This document shows, piece by piece, positions 54,272-62,687 of a stretch of DNA of 64,000 bases. How positions within the stretch are numbered: position 1 is the stretch's first letter; each line of letters starts with the position of its first letter. Under the pieces are notes generated by a model. It had not been told where the DNA came from and did not search any database. It saw only the letters and a list, made by a program, of their open reading frames with translations. The stretch spans positions 1,364,001 to 1,428,000 of the forward strand of contig NZ_CP065546.1 in NCBI RefSeq assembly GCF_015999545.1, read 5' to 3'. A program made the translations under genes and the position numbers. This DNA comes from Lysinibacillus sp. JNUCC-52 (GTDB lineage Bacteria > Bacillota > Bacilli > Bacillales_A > Planococcaceae).

Positions 54272-54833
54272 ACTTGATGAATATGGTTTAACACTAATAG
54301 AAGTTTTAGTAACTATAGTATTGACGGTCACTATTGCCATTTTTTCTTTCTCATTTCTTACAAATAGTATAAACACCCAAAAAAAAATAATAATAGAAAA
54401 CAACATTCGAGACGAAGCTGATTTAATCATGAGTAATCTTGTGAAAAACTTTTATACATTAAAAGAAAACGAAGTACGAAACACTGAGTTTGATGACATT
54501 AACAAAAAATATTTGATCTATACTTCAATACTTGAATCTTCCTGCTCAAAGCCAACATCAGTAGAATACAAAAATAATTGTTTAATCACAGGCTTTTCTC
54601 CCGCTACTGTAGATGGAAATACAATTATGAAATTGAACATAAAAAATCAAGAATACCTTGTTTCCAATCCCTATATAACGATCCACAAAGATTCATATAT
54701 AAAGAGCAGCACCAGTACAAATAAGAAAGTAAGTTACCATATAAAATTAGCGCTACAATACGATAATAAAAAGTTTTCAAAAGTATATTATTTTGAAAAC
54801 CAAATACAAAGTATTCCGGATATAAAAAATTAG
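54249..54833 (+). CDS. Minor pilin, PilW/GspJ-like
   Basis: This 194-residue prepilin has a leader ending DEYG, cleavage before LTLIE (Glu5 present) and a hydrophobic helix to about residue 40. It overlaps the previous gene by 23 bases. TTG at 54258 has better spacing to GAGGGG and could be the true start. The composition is very Lys/Asn/Ile-rich. Confidence 0.83.
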   Translation: MFKLKKNKLDEYGLTLIEVLVTIVLTVTIAIFSFSFLTNSINTQKKIIIENNIRDEADLIMSNLVKNFYTLKENEVRNTEFDDINKKYLIYTSILESSCSKPTSVEYKNNCLITGFSPATVDGNTIMKLNIKNQEYLVSNPYITIHKDSYIKSSTSTNKKVSYHIKLALQYDNKKFSKVYYFENQIQSIPDIKN

Positions 54834-54849
54834 TACAAGGAGTGCGCCA

Positions 54850-56490
54850 ATGAGAAAACTACTCAGTAATCAAAATGGATACGCGTTATATATTGTTTTT
54901 TGCTTGATTATTATCGTCTCAATTTTAGGTATAAGTTTACAAGTAATTACAACTAGTGGCTACACTAAAAATCATAAAAGGGAAGAGGTCGTTCTTGCCC
55001 AAGATTTATCTACCAAAGGCATAGACTATATTCAAACGGAAATTGACACATATTTTAAACAAAAAATTGGCACTACTGGATTAACTATTTTAGAATTTGA
55101 ACAAATCCTTAAAGACTCGCTCGAAGATCCAAGTAAGTCTAACTATCTATGCCCTAAAACCATCAATATTAAGGGGAAATTAGGGAATACGAATATATGT
55201 ATTCAAAAAACCGAAAAATTTTCTGATAAACAAGAAGATCGTTTAAAACGAATCATTACTGTAAAAAGTGAAGGAATTACAAATAAGTCAAATCAACATA
55301 ATATTAGTTATGCAAAAATTGTAGTTGGCTCTAGTTCAGTCCCAGAGCAACTTAACTATGCCATCTCGACAAATGCAGATGAAAAAGGAAATGGTGGGAA
55401 TTTATTTCTATTTGGTGGTATTGATGTGCTAGGTGATATAAAAGCTGATGGAGATATTTACTTAAATAAATCTGCTTTTAGTGGCTATTTAAATAGTCCA
55501 ACTTGGAGAGATAGTACGTTTGCAAAACTTACTGCTGCTGAAGGAAATTCATTTCCAAAGATAATTGTAAATCCTAAAAAAAATATTATCGAAATGAAAA
55601 AAAATATAACTGGTACTTCATTTGATAGTTTTATAAAAGCTCCATCTTTGAGCTATTTAAGTAATAACTATACTTTATTTAAAGTTAATGAAATGGATGC
55701 AAATGAACAAAGCAAACTTCAAAAATTATTTAAAGACTATAATCTTAGTGAGAAGAACAAACCTAGAGTTATTGTTCAAAATGTATTGCAAGATACAATA
55801 AATATTAAGGAGGAAGTGAACCCAAGCGGAAAAACGCTATTAAAAAGCTGCGATAAAAACACTGATGCCTGTAATACCATTACTATAAAAGGTGAAAAAA
55901 ATAAAAATACAACTTATGGTAATAAAAAAGATTCCTATTATATTAAGGGAAATTTATTAATCGGTCCTTATGCTGGAACAGATAATTTAGAAAATAATCA
56001 AAGCAATTATTACAATATTACTTTACAAGGGAAATATTATGTTGAAGGTTATATTGATATTAAAGGTGCTAAATTATATGGCGATGCTACTTTTTACTCT
56101 TTAAAAGATATTGATATTACATCAAGTGTTATTAATGGCTACAACGGAGGTACCAATTTCTTCTTTGCAAATGACTTTATAAATATTTCAAATATTTCCT
56201 CCGAAACAGCTATTAATAATTACAGTAATATTGATGGTTTTTTCTATACGAAAGGTCATTTTTTAATGTATGGTTTTGGGTCTAATATTAAAATAAATGG
56301 AGGAATTTCTGCAAATAGAATTGTCCTAACCGCATTAAGGGGAAAAGCAAATACAGGGGATTTAACTTCTGAATCTAGATTACGTGTAAATTATGATTTC
56401 GAAATGATTAAAAAGTTTATCGAAACACGGGATCAAAATACAATAAAAATAACGACAACAACTGAACCAATGATACTAGAAAATTTCTAA
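54850..56490 (+). CDS. Large minor pilin, GspK/PilX-like tip candidate
   Basis: This 546-residue protein has a prepilin leader (MRKLLSNQNG) with predicted cleavage before YALYI, so residue 5 is Ile and Glu5 is missing, as in tip-capping GspK. After the hydrophobic helix the head is very large. Its second half (about 180-520) is a series of short Gly/Asn/Ile-rich strands (GGIDVLGDIKADGDIYLN, INGGISANRIVLTAL) suggesting a beta-solenoid. It is a candidate adhesin at the pilus tip. Low GC relative to the rest of the window. Confidence 0.75.
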   Translation: MRKLLSNQNGYALYIVFCLIIIVSILGISLQVITTSGYTKNHKREEVVLAQDLSTKGIDYIQTEIDTYFKQKIGTTGLTILEFEQILKDSLEDPSKSNYLCPKTINIKGKLGNTNICIQKTEKFSDKQEDRLKRIITVKSEGITNKSNQHNISYAKIVVGSSSVPEQLNYAISTNADEKGNGGNLFLFGGIDVLGDIKADGDIYLNKSAFSGYLNSPTWRDSTFAKLTAAEGNSFPKIIVNPKKNIIEMKKNITGTSFDSFIKAPSLSYLSNNYTLFKVNEMDANEQSKLQKLFKDYNLSEKNKPRVIVQNVLQDTINIKEEVNPSGKTLLKSCDKNTDACNTITIKGEKNKNTTYGNKKDSYYIKGNLLIGPYAGTDNLENNQSNYYNITLQGKYYVEGYIDIKGAKLYGDATFYSLKDIDITSSVINGYNGGTNFFFANDFINISNISSETAINNYSNIDGFFYTKGHFLMYGFGSNIKINGGISANRIVLTALRGKANTGDLTSESRLRVNYDFEMIKKFIETRDQNTIKITTTTEPMILENF

Positions 56491-56509
56491 GCTATTATTA
56501 ATAAAAAAT

Positions 56510-56548
56510 AAATCACAGGCAAACATCTTATGTTAGCCTGTGATTTTT
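56510..56548. terminator. Bidirectional intrinsic terminator
   Basis: AAATCACAGGC pairs with GCCTGTGATTT around a 15-base loop, between the minor-pilin cassette and the convergent DUF2339 gene. Confidence 0.85.
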
Positions 56549-56550
56549 CG

Positions 56551-58650
56551 TTATTTCCTCAACAACCGCCCCGACAGTAGCATGCCAATTCCACCAATTG
56601 CAATGAATAGCACTGCTCTTATTAATAAGTCTAGTGCCGATAAGTCGAAGAAGATAAGCTTTATAAATGCTATGGCAAGTATGGCAAAGCCAGAAAGTCG
56701 AAGTATTCGTAAGTGACGCACTGTGCCGAGCCATAATGACAGACTTGCCGACAAGAATAGTGTAACGGTTGTTAGTGCAACGCTAAGCTTCCAATCCATC
56801 AGGTCGTTGTAAGCTAGTTGGGACAATAGACCGCAAAGTGCAATCATTGTGAACGCTACACTTGCACTGACAATTAGGTCTAAATATTTCGGCATAAGCT
56901 GTTGATAAATTTGATAAATGCGCCCCTTCATCAGTAAATCAAGGATAATCGCTACAAATGCTGCAATATAGATTAATCTAGTACCAATATTTAGCCATTC
57001 AATCCCTTGTATATTATAAGGAATCACATTAAACATGAGCGTAACAAAAAGGAAAAACACACCGACGACTGGCGTTAATGCCCTACCTTTATATTTTTCT
57101 GGTAGTAATAGCGAGCCAACAAACAGGATGACGATGCCGATAGTCATCATATGTGGGAAATTGCTCACACTTGTAACATAAACACTATCAAGCTTAGCAA
57201 TATAAGCAAGGAAGTATCCAGCGGTCATAACAGCTAAAATATCAGTCACGTATAAATCCTTCATAATCTTTTCAAAAGTATTTAATGTTTCCTTCTCACG
57301 TATTGTATATAGATAAATAATTAATAGGTATACGCCAGGCAGTATTAAGCTAATATGTTCAATGCTAAAAAACGGAGTCGGCTCGTGGACGATATAGCTT
57401 AAAATAAGTGCCATTGCAAACCCAAATGAACTGACGATCTTCATTAAACTTGCTCGTAGACGTAAGCTCATCATAACACCTGCAAATGTCATGAATGGTA
57501 AAAGTAAATCATCAACCTTTTCTGGTAAATTCATAATCAATACCGTATTACAAAGTGTAATAAATGCGAGTGTTACAGCACTATCAAATGCCTCCTGCCA
57601 TTTTTGCTTATAGCTATAACCCGCTACAGTTACAAACAAAATACATAGTCCAAGCAGAATTATTTCATTATATTCAAGTCGACTACTGACAAGGTTCAGA
57701 AGTAATAAACTAAAGAGCCCTAAACTAAATTGTAGCCCAGCATGAATATGCTTCCATTTTGATTCCACATTATATAAGCGACACCAACTCGTATAAAAGA
57801 TTGCAAGTGTAATGAGCAGTCCTATTGCAAAAATTACTCGATTGTCACTATTCATAAACGCTACAATACTTACTGCCATAATAGAGAAAAAGGTTGTGAC
57901 ATAGAGCGCAATTTTTTGCTTATGCTGAAGAATAACGAATTGCAGCATTGTAAATAGGATGATGACAAAAAATAATATAATGAACGCGCTAAAATCCATG
58001 TACTCTAGTAAATAAGGTAGTAACAACGAGGTAAAGGCTACAAATAAAGTTAGCACTTCATTTTTCTTTAGGTAGCTAATAGCTATCCCATAGACAATAA
58101 ACACAAAGGCGATGAACAATGCTAAAGTTAAACCTAATACCTCGTATAAAATAGCACCAGCGGCAGTTGTTAAAATTCCTACGATAAATGCTCCACCGTA
58201 TAAGGAAATAGTTACGGCTGGTGATGCCTTCTTTTTATGTTCTAAAACATAAGCTATAGCCCCTAATGCGATTGATAATAAATAAGCGAGGATGATTTTC
58301 ACCTCGTTCGATAGGTAGCCATAATCACTAACTAGCTTGAGCCCCCATAACACGCCCAGCACTAAAATAACCATAAATACTTTCGGGAGCGCCCACATAA
58401 TTTGCTCCTCAAATGAACGCTGTGGCTGAACATTTGTTTTCGGTATTTGTTTCGGTGTTGGTGTAGGCTTTGGTGTAGGCTTTGGTGTTGGTAATGCAGG
58501 TTGTACAGTGATGGATCGGTTCACATTTTTTACAGTTGTCTTTTGTTGTGGCTGTTGTTGCTTTAACACGTCCATTTCCTGTCGTAACGCTTCCATTTCC
58601 TTTTCAAGCTTAGCGATTCGCTGCTCCATTTCAAGCGACAAGTTAATCAT
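56551..58650 (-). CDS. DUF2339 family polytopic membrane protein
   Basis: This 699-residue protein has an N-terminal coiled coil (1-40), a Pro/Thr/Lys-rich linker with PTPKPT repeats (about 53-75), and then some twenty membrane helices typical of DUF2339. The function of the family is unknown. It has its own terminator; the start follows an AGGGGGAT ribosome site. The coding is ordinary for this genome. Confidence 0.85.
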   Translation of the reverse strand: MINLSLEMEQRIAKLEKEMEALRQEMDVLKQQQPQQKTTVKNVNRSITVQPALPTPKPTPKPTPTPKQIPKTNVQPQRSFEEQIMWALPKVFMVILVLGVLWGLKLVSDYGYLSNEVKIILAYLLSIALGAIAYVLEHKKKASPAVTISLYGGAFIVGILTTAAGAILYEVLGLTLALFIAFVFIVYGIAISYLKKNEVLTLFVAFTSLLLPYLLEYMDFSAFIILFFVIILFTMLQFVILQHKQKIALYVTTFFSIMAVSIVAFMNSDNRVIFAIGLLITLAIFYTSWCRLYNVESKWKHIHAGLQFSLGLFSLLLLNLVSSRLEYNEIILLGLCILFVTVAGYSYKQKWQEAFDSAVTLAFITLCNTVLIMNLPEKVDDLLLPFMTFAGVMMSLRLRASLMKIVSSFGFAMALILSYIVHEPTPFFSIEHISLILPGVYLLIIYLYTIREKETLNTFEKIMKDLYVTDILAVMTAGYFLAYIAKLDSVYVTSVSNFPHMMTIGIVILFVGSLLLPEKYKGRALTPVVGVFFLFVTLMFNVIPYNIQGIEWLNIGTRLIYIAAFVAIILDLLMKGRIYQIYQQLMPKYLDLIVSASVAFTMIALCGLLSQLAYNDLMDWKLSVALTTVTLFLSASLSLWLGTVRHLRILRLSGFAILAIAFIKLIFFDLSALDLLIRAVLFIAIGGIGMLLSGRLLRK

Positions 58651-58731
58651 CCCCCTAGCTATTAGAATTTTCTTACATTATATCATATTCATTCTATTGT
58701 AAAATTACACTTTTTACATGTAATGAAATGC

Positions 58732-58983
58732 TTATCTTGGTCTGCGATACATTAAAGCACGTTCACTATCACTGGTGCCACTTGTAGTCGGGTCCACAAC
58801 AACCCCCATCAATACAAGAATCGATAACACTGTATTCAATATGGATGTTAGTTGCTCGCTCATCCCGCTAGTTAAATCAAAGCCGAACAAAGCTCCTACT
58901 TGTTGAGCGAGTAGTAGCAGCATGGAAAACAACGCTAATACAAACGGCTTATGCATAAATCGTACCTTCCAATTAATTCTCAT
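58732..58983 (-). CDS. Phage holin of the phi-LC3 family, isolated
   Basis: This 83-residue protein starts MRINWKVRFMHKPF, has two membrane helices (about 13-32 and 45-63) and ends with DPTTSGTSDSERALMYRRP, matching phi-LC3-type holins almost over the whole length. Such holins release phage endolysins. No endolysin, tail or other phage gene is near, so it is a domesticated or leftover holin. The gene has a G-rich ribosome site upstream. Confidence 0.85.
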   Translation of the reverse strand: MRINWKVRFMHKPFVLALFSMLLLLAQQVGALFGFDLTSGMSEQLTSILNTVLSILVLMGVVVDPTTSGTSDSERALMYRRPR

Positions 58984-59129
58984 ATTTCCTCACCTCCCCC
59001 CTTCCTCACTACAGTATATGCGCCTTTACAATTTGGCACATATGCAAAAATATAGCTTTAGCAAGACGAATTTATGATTTCATCCCAATAAATTTGTCGT
59101 ATCAATTTCTATCAATATAGTTACAGGTT

Positions 59130-59182
59130 TATCGGCGATTTGCCCGAGCTTATCAGCGATTTACATTGTTTTATCAGCGATT
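59130..59182 (+). repeat. 21-bp-period array, 3 units
   Basis: Cores start at 59130 (TATCGGCGATT), 59151 (TATCAGCGATT) and 59172 (TATCAGCGATT), exactly 21 bp apart with 10-bp variable spacers. This array lies between the holin gene start and a small plus-strand gene, so unlike the others it is upstream of genes on both sides and has no terminator next to it. Confidence 0.88.
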
Positions 59183-59281
59183 GGAACCAGTTAAACTTTG
59201 ATTACAGCCATTTCTATGAACGAAAATATACAGCATGACATAATATAGAAATGAACTATAGAATAAAGGGTGATGACAAAA

Positions 59282-59377
59282 ATGTCTTACAGTGAAAGAC
59301 CTGAAGTGTGGGACGAAGAAGGAAGGGATATTGATCGTTGGGAAAATGACGGTGGTCGAAGTCATGTGATAAAATAA
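59282..59377 (+). CDS. Small acidic protein of 31 aa
   Basis: ATG 59282, seven bases after AAAGGGTGAT, opens a 31-codon frame (MSYSERPEVWDEEGRDIDRW and on, ending SHVIK) closed by TAA. It is soluble, strongly charged and has two Trp. A terminator-like hairpin follows at 59421-59465. The clean ribosome site and terminator support a real micro-gene. The family is not recognised. Confidence 0.6.
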   Translation: MSYSERPEVWDEEGRDIDRWENDGGRSHVIK

Positions 59378-59420
59378 GGCATTTCCAGCCTACCACTTGT
59401 CTGCATTACAGAAGTACTGT

Positions 59421-59465
59421 AAATCTAAATGGGCTGTCATTTTTTTAGCTAGCCCATTTAGATTT
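59421..59465. terminator. Hairpin after the small acidic protein gene
   Basis: AAATCTAAATGGGCT pairs perfectly with AGCCCATTTAGATTT around a 15-base T-rich loop. Confidence 0.65.
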
Positions 59466-59490
59466 GTTTCGAATATGTATGAATAAAAAA

Positions 59491-59536
59491 AAGAGATGAG
59501 CTATTGATAAATAGCGTCATCCCTTTATTTTTTTCT
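59491..59536. terminator. Intrinsic terminator between the small acidic gene and comX
   Basis: AGAGATGA and TCATCCCT arms with an inner GCTAT/ATAGC stem are followed by TTTATTTTTTTC on the plus strand; an A/T-run lies on the other side. It can end the comQ-comX transcript from the minus strand about 115 bases after comX. Confidence 0.65.
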
Positions 59537-59648
59537 TATATGTCATGAATTCGTAAAATCTTCCCTTTTTGTGTTTAAGCAATTACTCCTGAAGACAGGA
59601 GGATTATCCACATTGAAAAGACAATACAAATGACCTTTATTTTAATTA

Positions 59649-59825
59649 CTACGCGCGCCAGTAAGCAGAGAGAGCATTCTTCAATACTTTCTTTTCACCT
59701 TGTTCAAAAGACTCTAATATTAAATTTTTTTCAAATTCATTGATGTTTAAAAGCGATATTTTATTCTCTTTTAAAAGGTCTAAAATGTTACGGTTTTTTT
59801 GAAGATATTGAGTAATTTCTAACAT
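59649..59825 (-). CDS. comX: ComX-type pheromone precursor
   Basis: This 58-residue peptide starts at ATG 59825 with GAGGTG six bases upstream (GTG 59834 is possible). The body (MLEITQYLQKNRNILDLLKE and on) is helical and the C terminus is NALSAYWRA. ComX precursors are 53-60 residues, with a Trp three or four residues from the end that ComQ prenylates before export; Trp56 of 58 fits. It lies 14 bases after comQ. No comP or comA follows; the next minus-strand gene is the holin. Confidence 0.8.
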   Translation of the reverse strand: MLEITQYLQKNRNILDLLKENKISLLNINEFEKNLILESFEQGEKKVLKNALSAYWRA

Positions 59826-59839
59826 GTCCTTCACCTCAT

Positions 59840-60709
59840 CTAAATATATTGTTTGAATATTTCAACATTTTTTGTTGGATAAACTTCTTTTAATAAATCT
59901 AGTGCAAGATTAAGATATTTAGATTGCATTAGATGCACGTAAACGTGTAATCCAGAATCTACAATCTGCTGTTTAGTTATGCAAATCTTCGTACTTGCCT
60001 CCCTCTGCTGTCTATAATACAATCGCAATTCGTCAAATGCCGAATCTTCGAATTGTAATAGATATAGTAATGGCAAGGTTCTTTTTTTGACTTGTAAATC
60101 TCTTTGTGAATTTAATAAGTCGTGATAATCATTTTTTAATTGGGCAACAATTGCGATATAGTACGCACTCATTTCAAGCTTTGATGTATACTTTCCAGTC
60201 GCTAATACTGCTCCAAGGGTTGATGAAAGTGCGATTAATGAACCTGATTTCTTTTTAACAACATCTATATACATTTCTTCAGATGTTATCTCGTTCATTA
60301 AGTCATGATGCTGTCCGTCGACCGCTTGTAGTAAGTAATGGCAAAATAAACGGGTAACCTCTCTTTTATAAGGTATCTCAAGCTTTTCTAGCTCCAACAA
60401 TACGATACTTACTATAGCTGTCGAAGCATTCAGCAATATGTTCCCATCTATTCCCCACTTTGATTCATCACCGTCTTCAATATCATCAACGATATCTGTA
60501 AAAAGAATCCATAATTCTAGCAGATTAAAAACTTCTTCTATCGATTTCGTTAATGTGCCACCATTCATTTGAAAATGCAATTTACTTAAATCACTGAAAT
60601 CACCACCTTCATGTTGATCTAATAAGTCGTTTAAACAGCGATTAAACTCATCTGATAGTTGATAATTATCGACAATTATCTTTAATGATTGCTTCATTTC
60701 CTCCATCAT
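59840..60709 (-). CDS. comQ: ComQ-type isoprenyl transferase for ComX
   Basis: This 289-residue protein is a polyprenyl-synthase-fold enzyme with the first aspartate-rich motif DDIED (75-79) and a second weak motif NDYHD (about 193). Length and the immediately following comX identify it as ComQ, which attaches a geranyl or farnesyl group to the pheromone Trp. It is too diverged for a housekeeping prenyl synthase, and the full SARM/FARM pair of those enzymes is missing. Confidence 0.88.
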   Translation of the reverse strand: MMEEMKQSLKIIVDNYQLSDEFNRCLNDLLDQHEGGDFSDLSKLHFQMNGGTLTKSIEEVFNLLELWILFTDIVDDIEDGDESKWGIDGNILLNASTAIVSIVLLELEKLEIPYKREVTRLFCHYLLQAVDGQHHDLMNEITSEEMYIDVVKKKSGSLIALSSTLGAVLATGKYTSKLEMSAYYIAIVAQLKNDYHDLLNSQRDLQVKKRTLPLLYLLQFEDSAFDELRLYYRQQREASTKICITKQQIVDSGLHVYVHLMQSKYLNLALDLLKEVYPTKNVEIFKQYI

Positions 60710-61167
60710 TCACCCTACCAATTAATTATTTTATTGAGATTTCACCTTAAGTCTTCTAACGATTAAAATGGTCGGTTAACAAAGTACGATATCTAGGTAA
60801 TGGACAACAGATTATACTTAGCATATAATTCTATTCCTCTCCCAATAACGTGAAAGCGCTTACTAAAGTGACCTAAAAAATACTAAACATGCATGAAATT
60901 GAACTTCCATATGTATCATTATTGTTAAACTAGCAGAATAAAAATAATGTGTCATCCATGTCCATCCTTTATGATGTTTCTACTTTTCCTACTAATAATT
61001 AGTATATCATATACCCTTAAAATGTAAATATATACATATTTTAAACTATTATCATTTTAAAACCAATTTATATTAAAATTATGTATTATAATACCAATTT
61101 TCTTCATTGAATTCATATTCATGTTATGAAGTACGTTCAAGTTATAGAATCATAAGTAGAAAGTCAT
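60710..61167. other. AT-rich region upstream of comQ
   Basis: No gene is supported. It holds the comQ promoter region, a candidate CcpA site (60851-60864) and a very AT-rich stretch (about 60990-61110) with imperfect palindromes such as AAAATGTA near TACATATTTT. TATAAT on the minus strand lies near 60815, without a clear -35. Confidence 0.6.
60851..60864. promoter_or_regulatory. Candidate cre (CcpA) site upstream of comQ
   Basis: TGAAAGCGCTTACT matches the catabolite-responsive element TGWAANCGNTNWCA at all but the last base. It lies about 145 bases before the comQ start, upstream of or overlapping the likely promoter. The match could arise by chance. Confidence 0.5.
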
Positions 61168-61206
61168 AAAAACAGCGCTTCAACAAAATTGTTGAAACGC
61201 TTTTAT
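61168..61206. terminator. Terminator of proS
   Basis: TTCAACAA and TTGTTGAA pair with GCG/CGC outer arms, flanked by A-runs and T-runs. It lies just after the proS stop codon. Confidence 0.8.
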
Positions 61207-61223
61207 TTATATTAAGTCTTCAA

Positions 61224-62660
61224 TTAGTATGCACGTGCAAACCAAACTGTATGCTTTGCTTCTTTCCCACAATGGATGCAAGTGTCCTTTGTTACTGGTG
61301 GATTGAATGGGATATTACGTGTTGTGAATTTTGTCTCTTCTTTTACGTTTTCTTCACAAGCATCGTCTCCACACCAGCCTGCTAAAATCCAACCTGGAAT
61401 TGTTTCATTTTGTTCAGATTGTGCTAAATGTTGCTTTAACTGCTCCATTGAATCAATATGTGTATGCGAATTGTTCGCACGGAAAGCTTTTGCTTTTTCG
61501 AACAGACGTGTTTGCATCGTTTCAAGCTCTGTTTCAATGCTTTCAACTATAGTTTCTAACGCTACAGAAACTTTCTCCTCTTCATCACGGGCTTTCATTA
61601 ATCCTTGTTGATTTTCTAAGTCACGTGGTCCTAATTCAATACGTACTGGTACACCTTTTAGCTCCCACTCATTAAATTTATAGCCTGGCGATTGATCTGA
61701 GTCATCAAGGCGAACACGAATTCCTTTTGCTTTTAACGCTGCAAAAATTTCATCTAATTTCTCGATAATAGCAGGGTTCTTTTTCCATGGTCCAACAGGA
61801 ATTAATACCACTTGCGTCGGTGCAATCTTTGGTGGTAAAACAAGACCTTGCTCATCGCCATGCACCATAATGACAGAGCCGATTAATCGTGTCGATGTAC
61901 CCCAAGAAGTTGTATGGACATAAACATGTTTATTTTCTTTATTTAAATATTTAATATCAAATGCTTCAGCAAATTTTGTACCTAAGTAATGGGATGTACC
62001 TGCTTGAACAGCCTTTCCATCCTTCATCATTGCTTCAATAGAGAAAGTATCAACCGCTCCAGCAAAGCGTTCAGATGGTGTCTTTTGTCCATCATATACT
62101 GGAATTGCTAGTAATCCTTCTACAACTTCTTTATAAATCGCCAACATTTGCATTGTTTCTTTACGTGCATCTTCTTCATCAACATGAGCAGTATGGCCTT
62201 CTTGCCATAAAAATTCAGAAGTACGGATAAACGGAAGTGTTTTCTTTTCCCAACGGAATACATTTGCCCATTGATTAATTAAAACTGGAAGGTCACGATA
62301 ACTTTTTATCCAATTTGAATACAAATGTCCAATCATTGTTTCAGAGGTTGGACGTAAAGCCAAGCGCTCCTCTAACTTCTCACCTGCCGCTTCTGTGACC
62401 CATGGAAGCTCTGGAGAAAATCCTTCGATATGATCCTTTTCCTTTTGAAAAAATGATTCTGGTATTAACATTGGGAAGTATGCATTACGGTGACCTGTTT
62501 CCTTAAAACGCTTATCCATCTCCGCTTGAATGTGCTCCCATAATTCATAGCCGTCCGGTTTAAAAGCAATACAACCACGAACTGGCGTGTAATCCATTAA
62601 ATCTGCTTTTTGAATTGTCTCTACATACCATTTTGAAAAATCGTTTATTTTTTGAGCCAT
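61224..62660 (-). CDS. proS: Prolyl-tRNA synthetase (ProS type 3, short form)
   Basis: ProRS charges tRNA-Pro. The 478-residue protein is the short archaeal/eukaryote-like form: it lacks the editing insert between class II motifs 2 and 3 and ends with a C-terminal zinc-like domain (CGDDACEENV, TCIHCGKEAKH) and the terminal Tyr (WFARAY). Motifs are seen in RPTSETMIGHLY and FRWEKKTLPFIRTSEFLWQEGHTA. Upstream is a T-box leader, so it is induced when uncharged tRNA-Pro rises. It may duplicate a long-form ProS elsewhere. Confidence 0.96.
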   Translation of the reverse strand: MAQKINDFSKWYVETIQKADLMDYTPVRGCIAFKPDGYELWEHIQAEMDKRFKETGHRNAYFPMLIPESFFQKEKDHIEGFSPELPWVTEAAGEKLEERLALRPTSETMIGHLYSNWIKSYRDLPVLINQWANVFRWEKKTLPFIRTSEFLWQEGHTAHVDEEDARKETMQMLAIYKEVVEGLLAIPVYDGQKTPSERFAGAVDTFSIEAMMKDGKAVQAGTSHYLGTKFAEAFDIKYLNKENKHVYVHTTSWGTSTRLIGSVIMVHGDEQGLVLPPKIAPTQVVLIPVGPWKKNPAIIEKLDEIFAALKAKGIRVRLDDSDQSPGYKFNEWELKGVPVRIELGPRDLENQQGLMKARDEEEKVSVALETIVESIETELETMQTRLFEKAKAFRANNSHTHIDSMEQLKQHLAQSEQNETIPGWILAGWCGDDACEENVKEETKFTTRNIPFNPPVTKDTCIHCGKEAKHTVWFARAY

Positions 62661-62687
62661 CTTCTTTTCCTCCTATGTTTTAACTAA

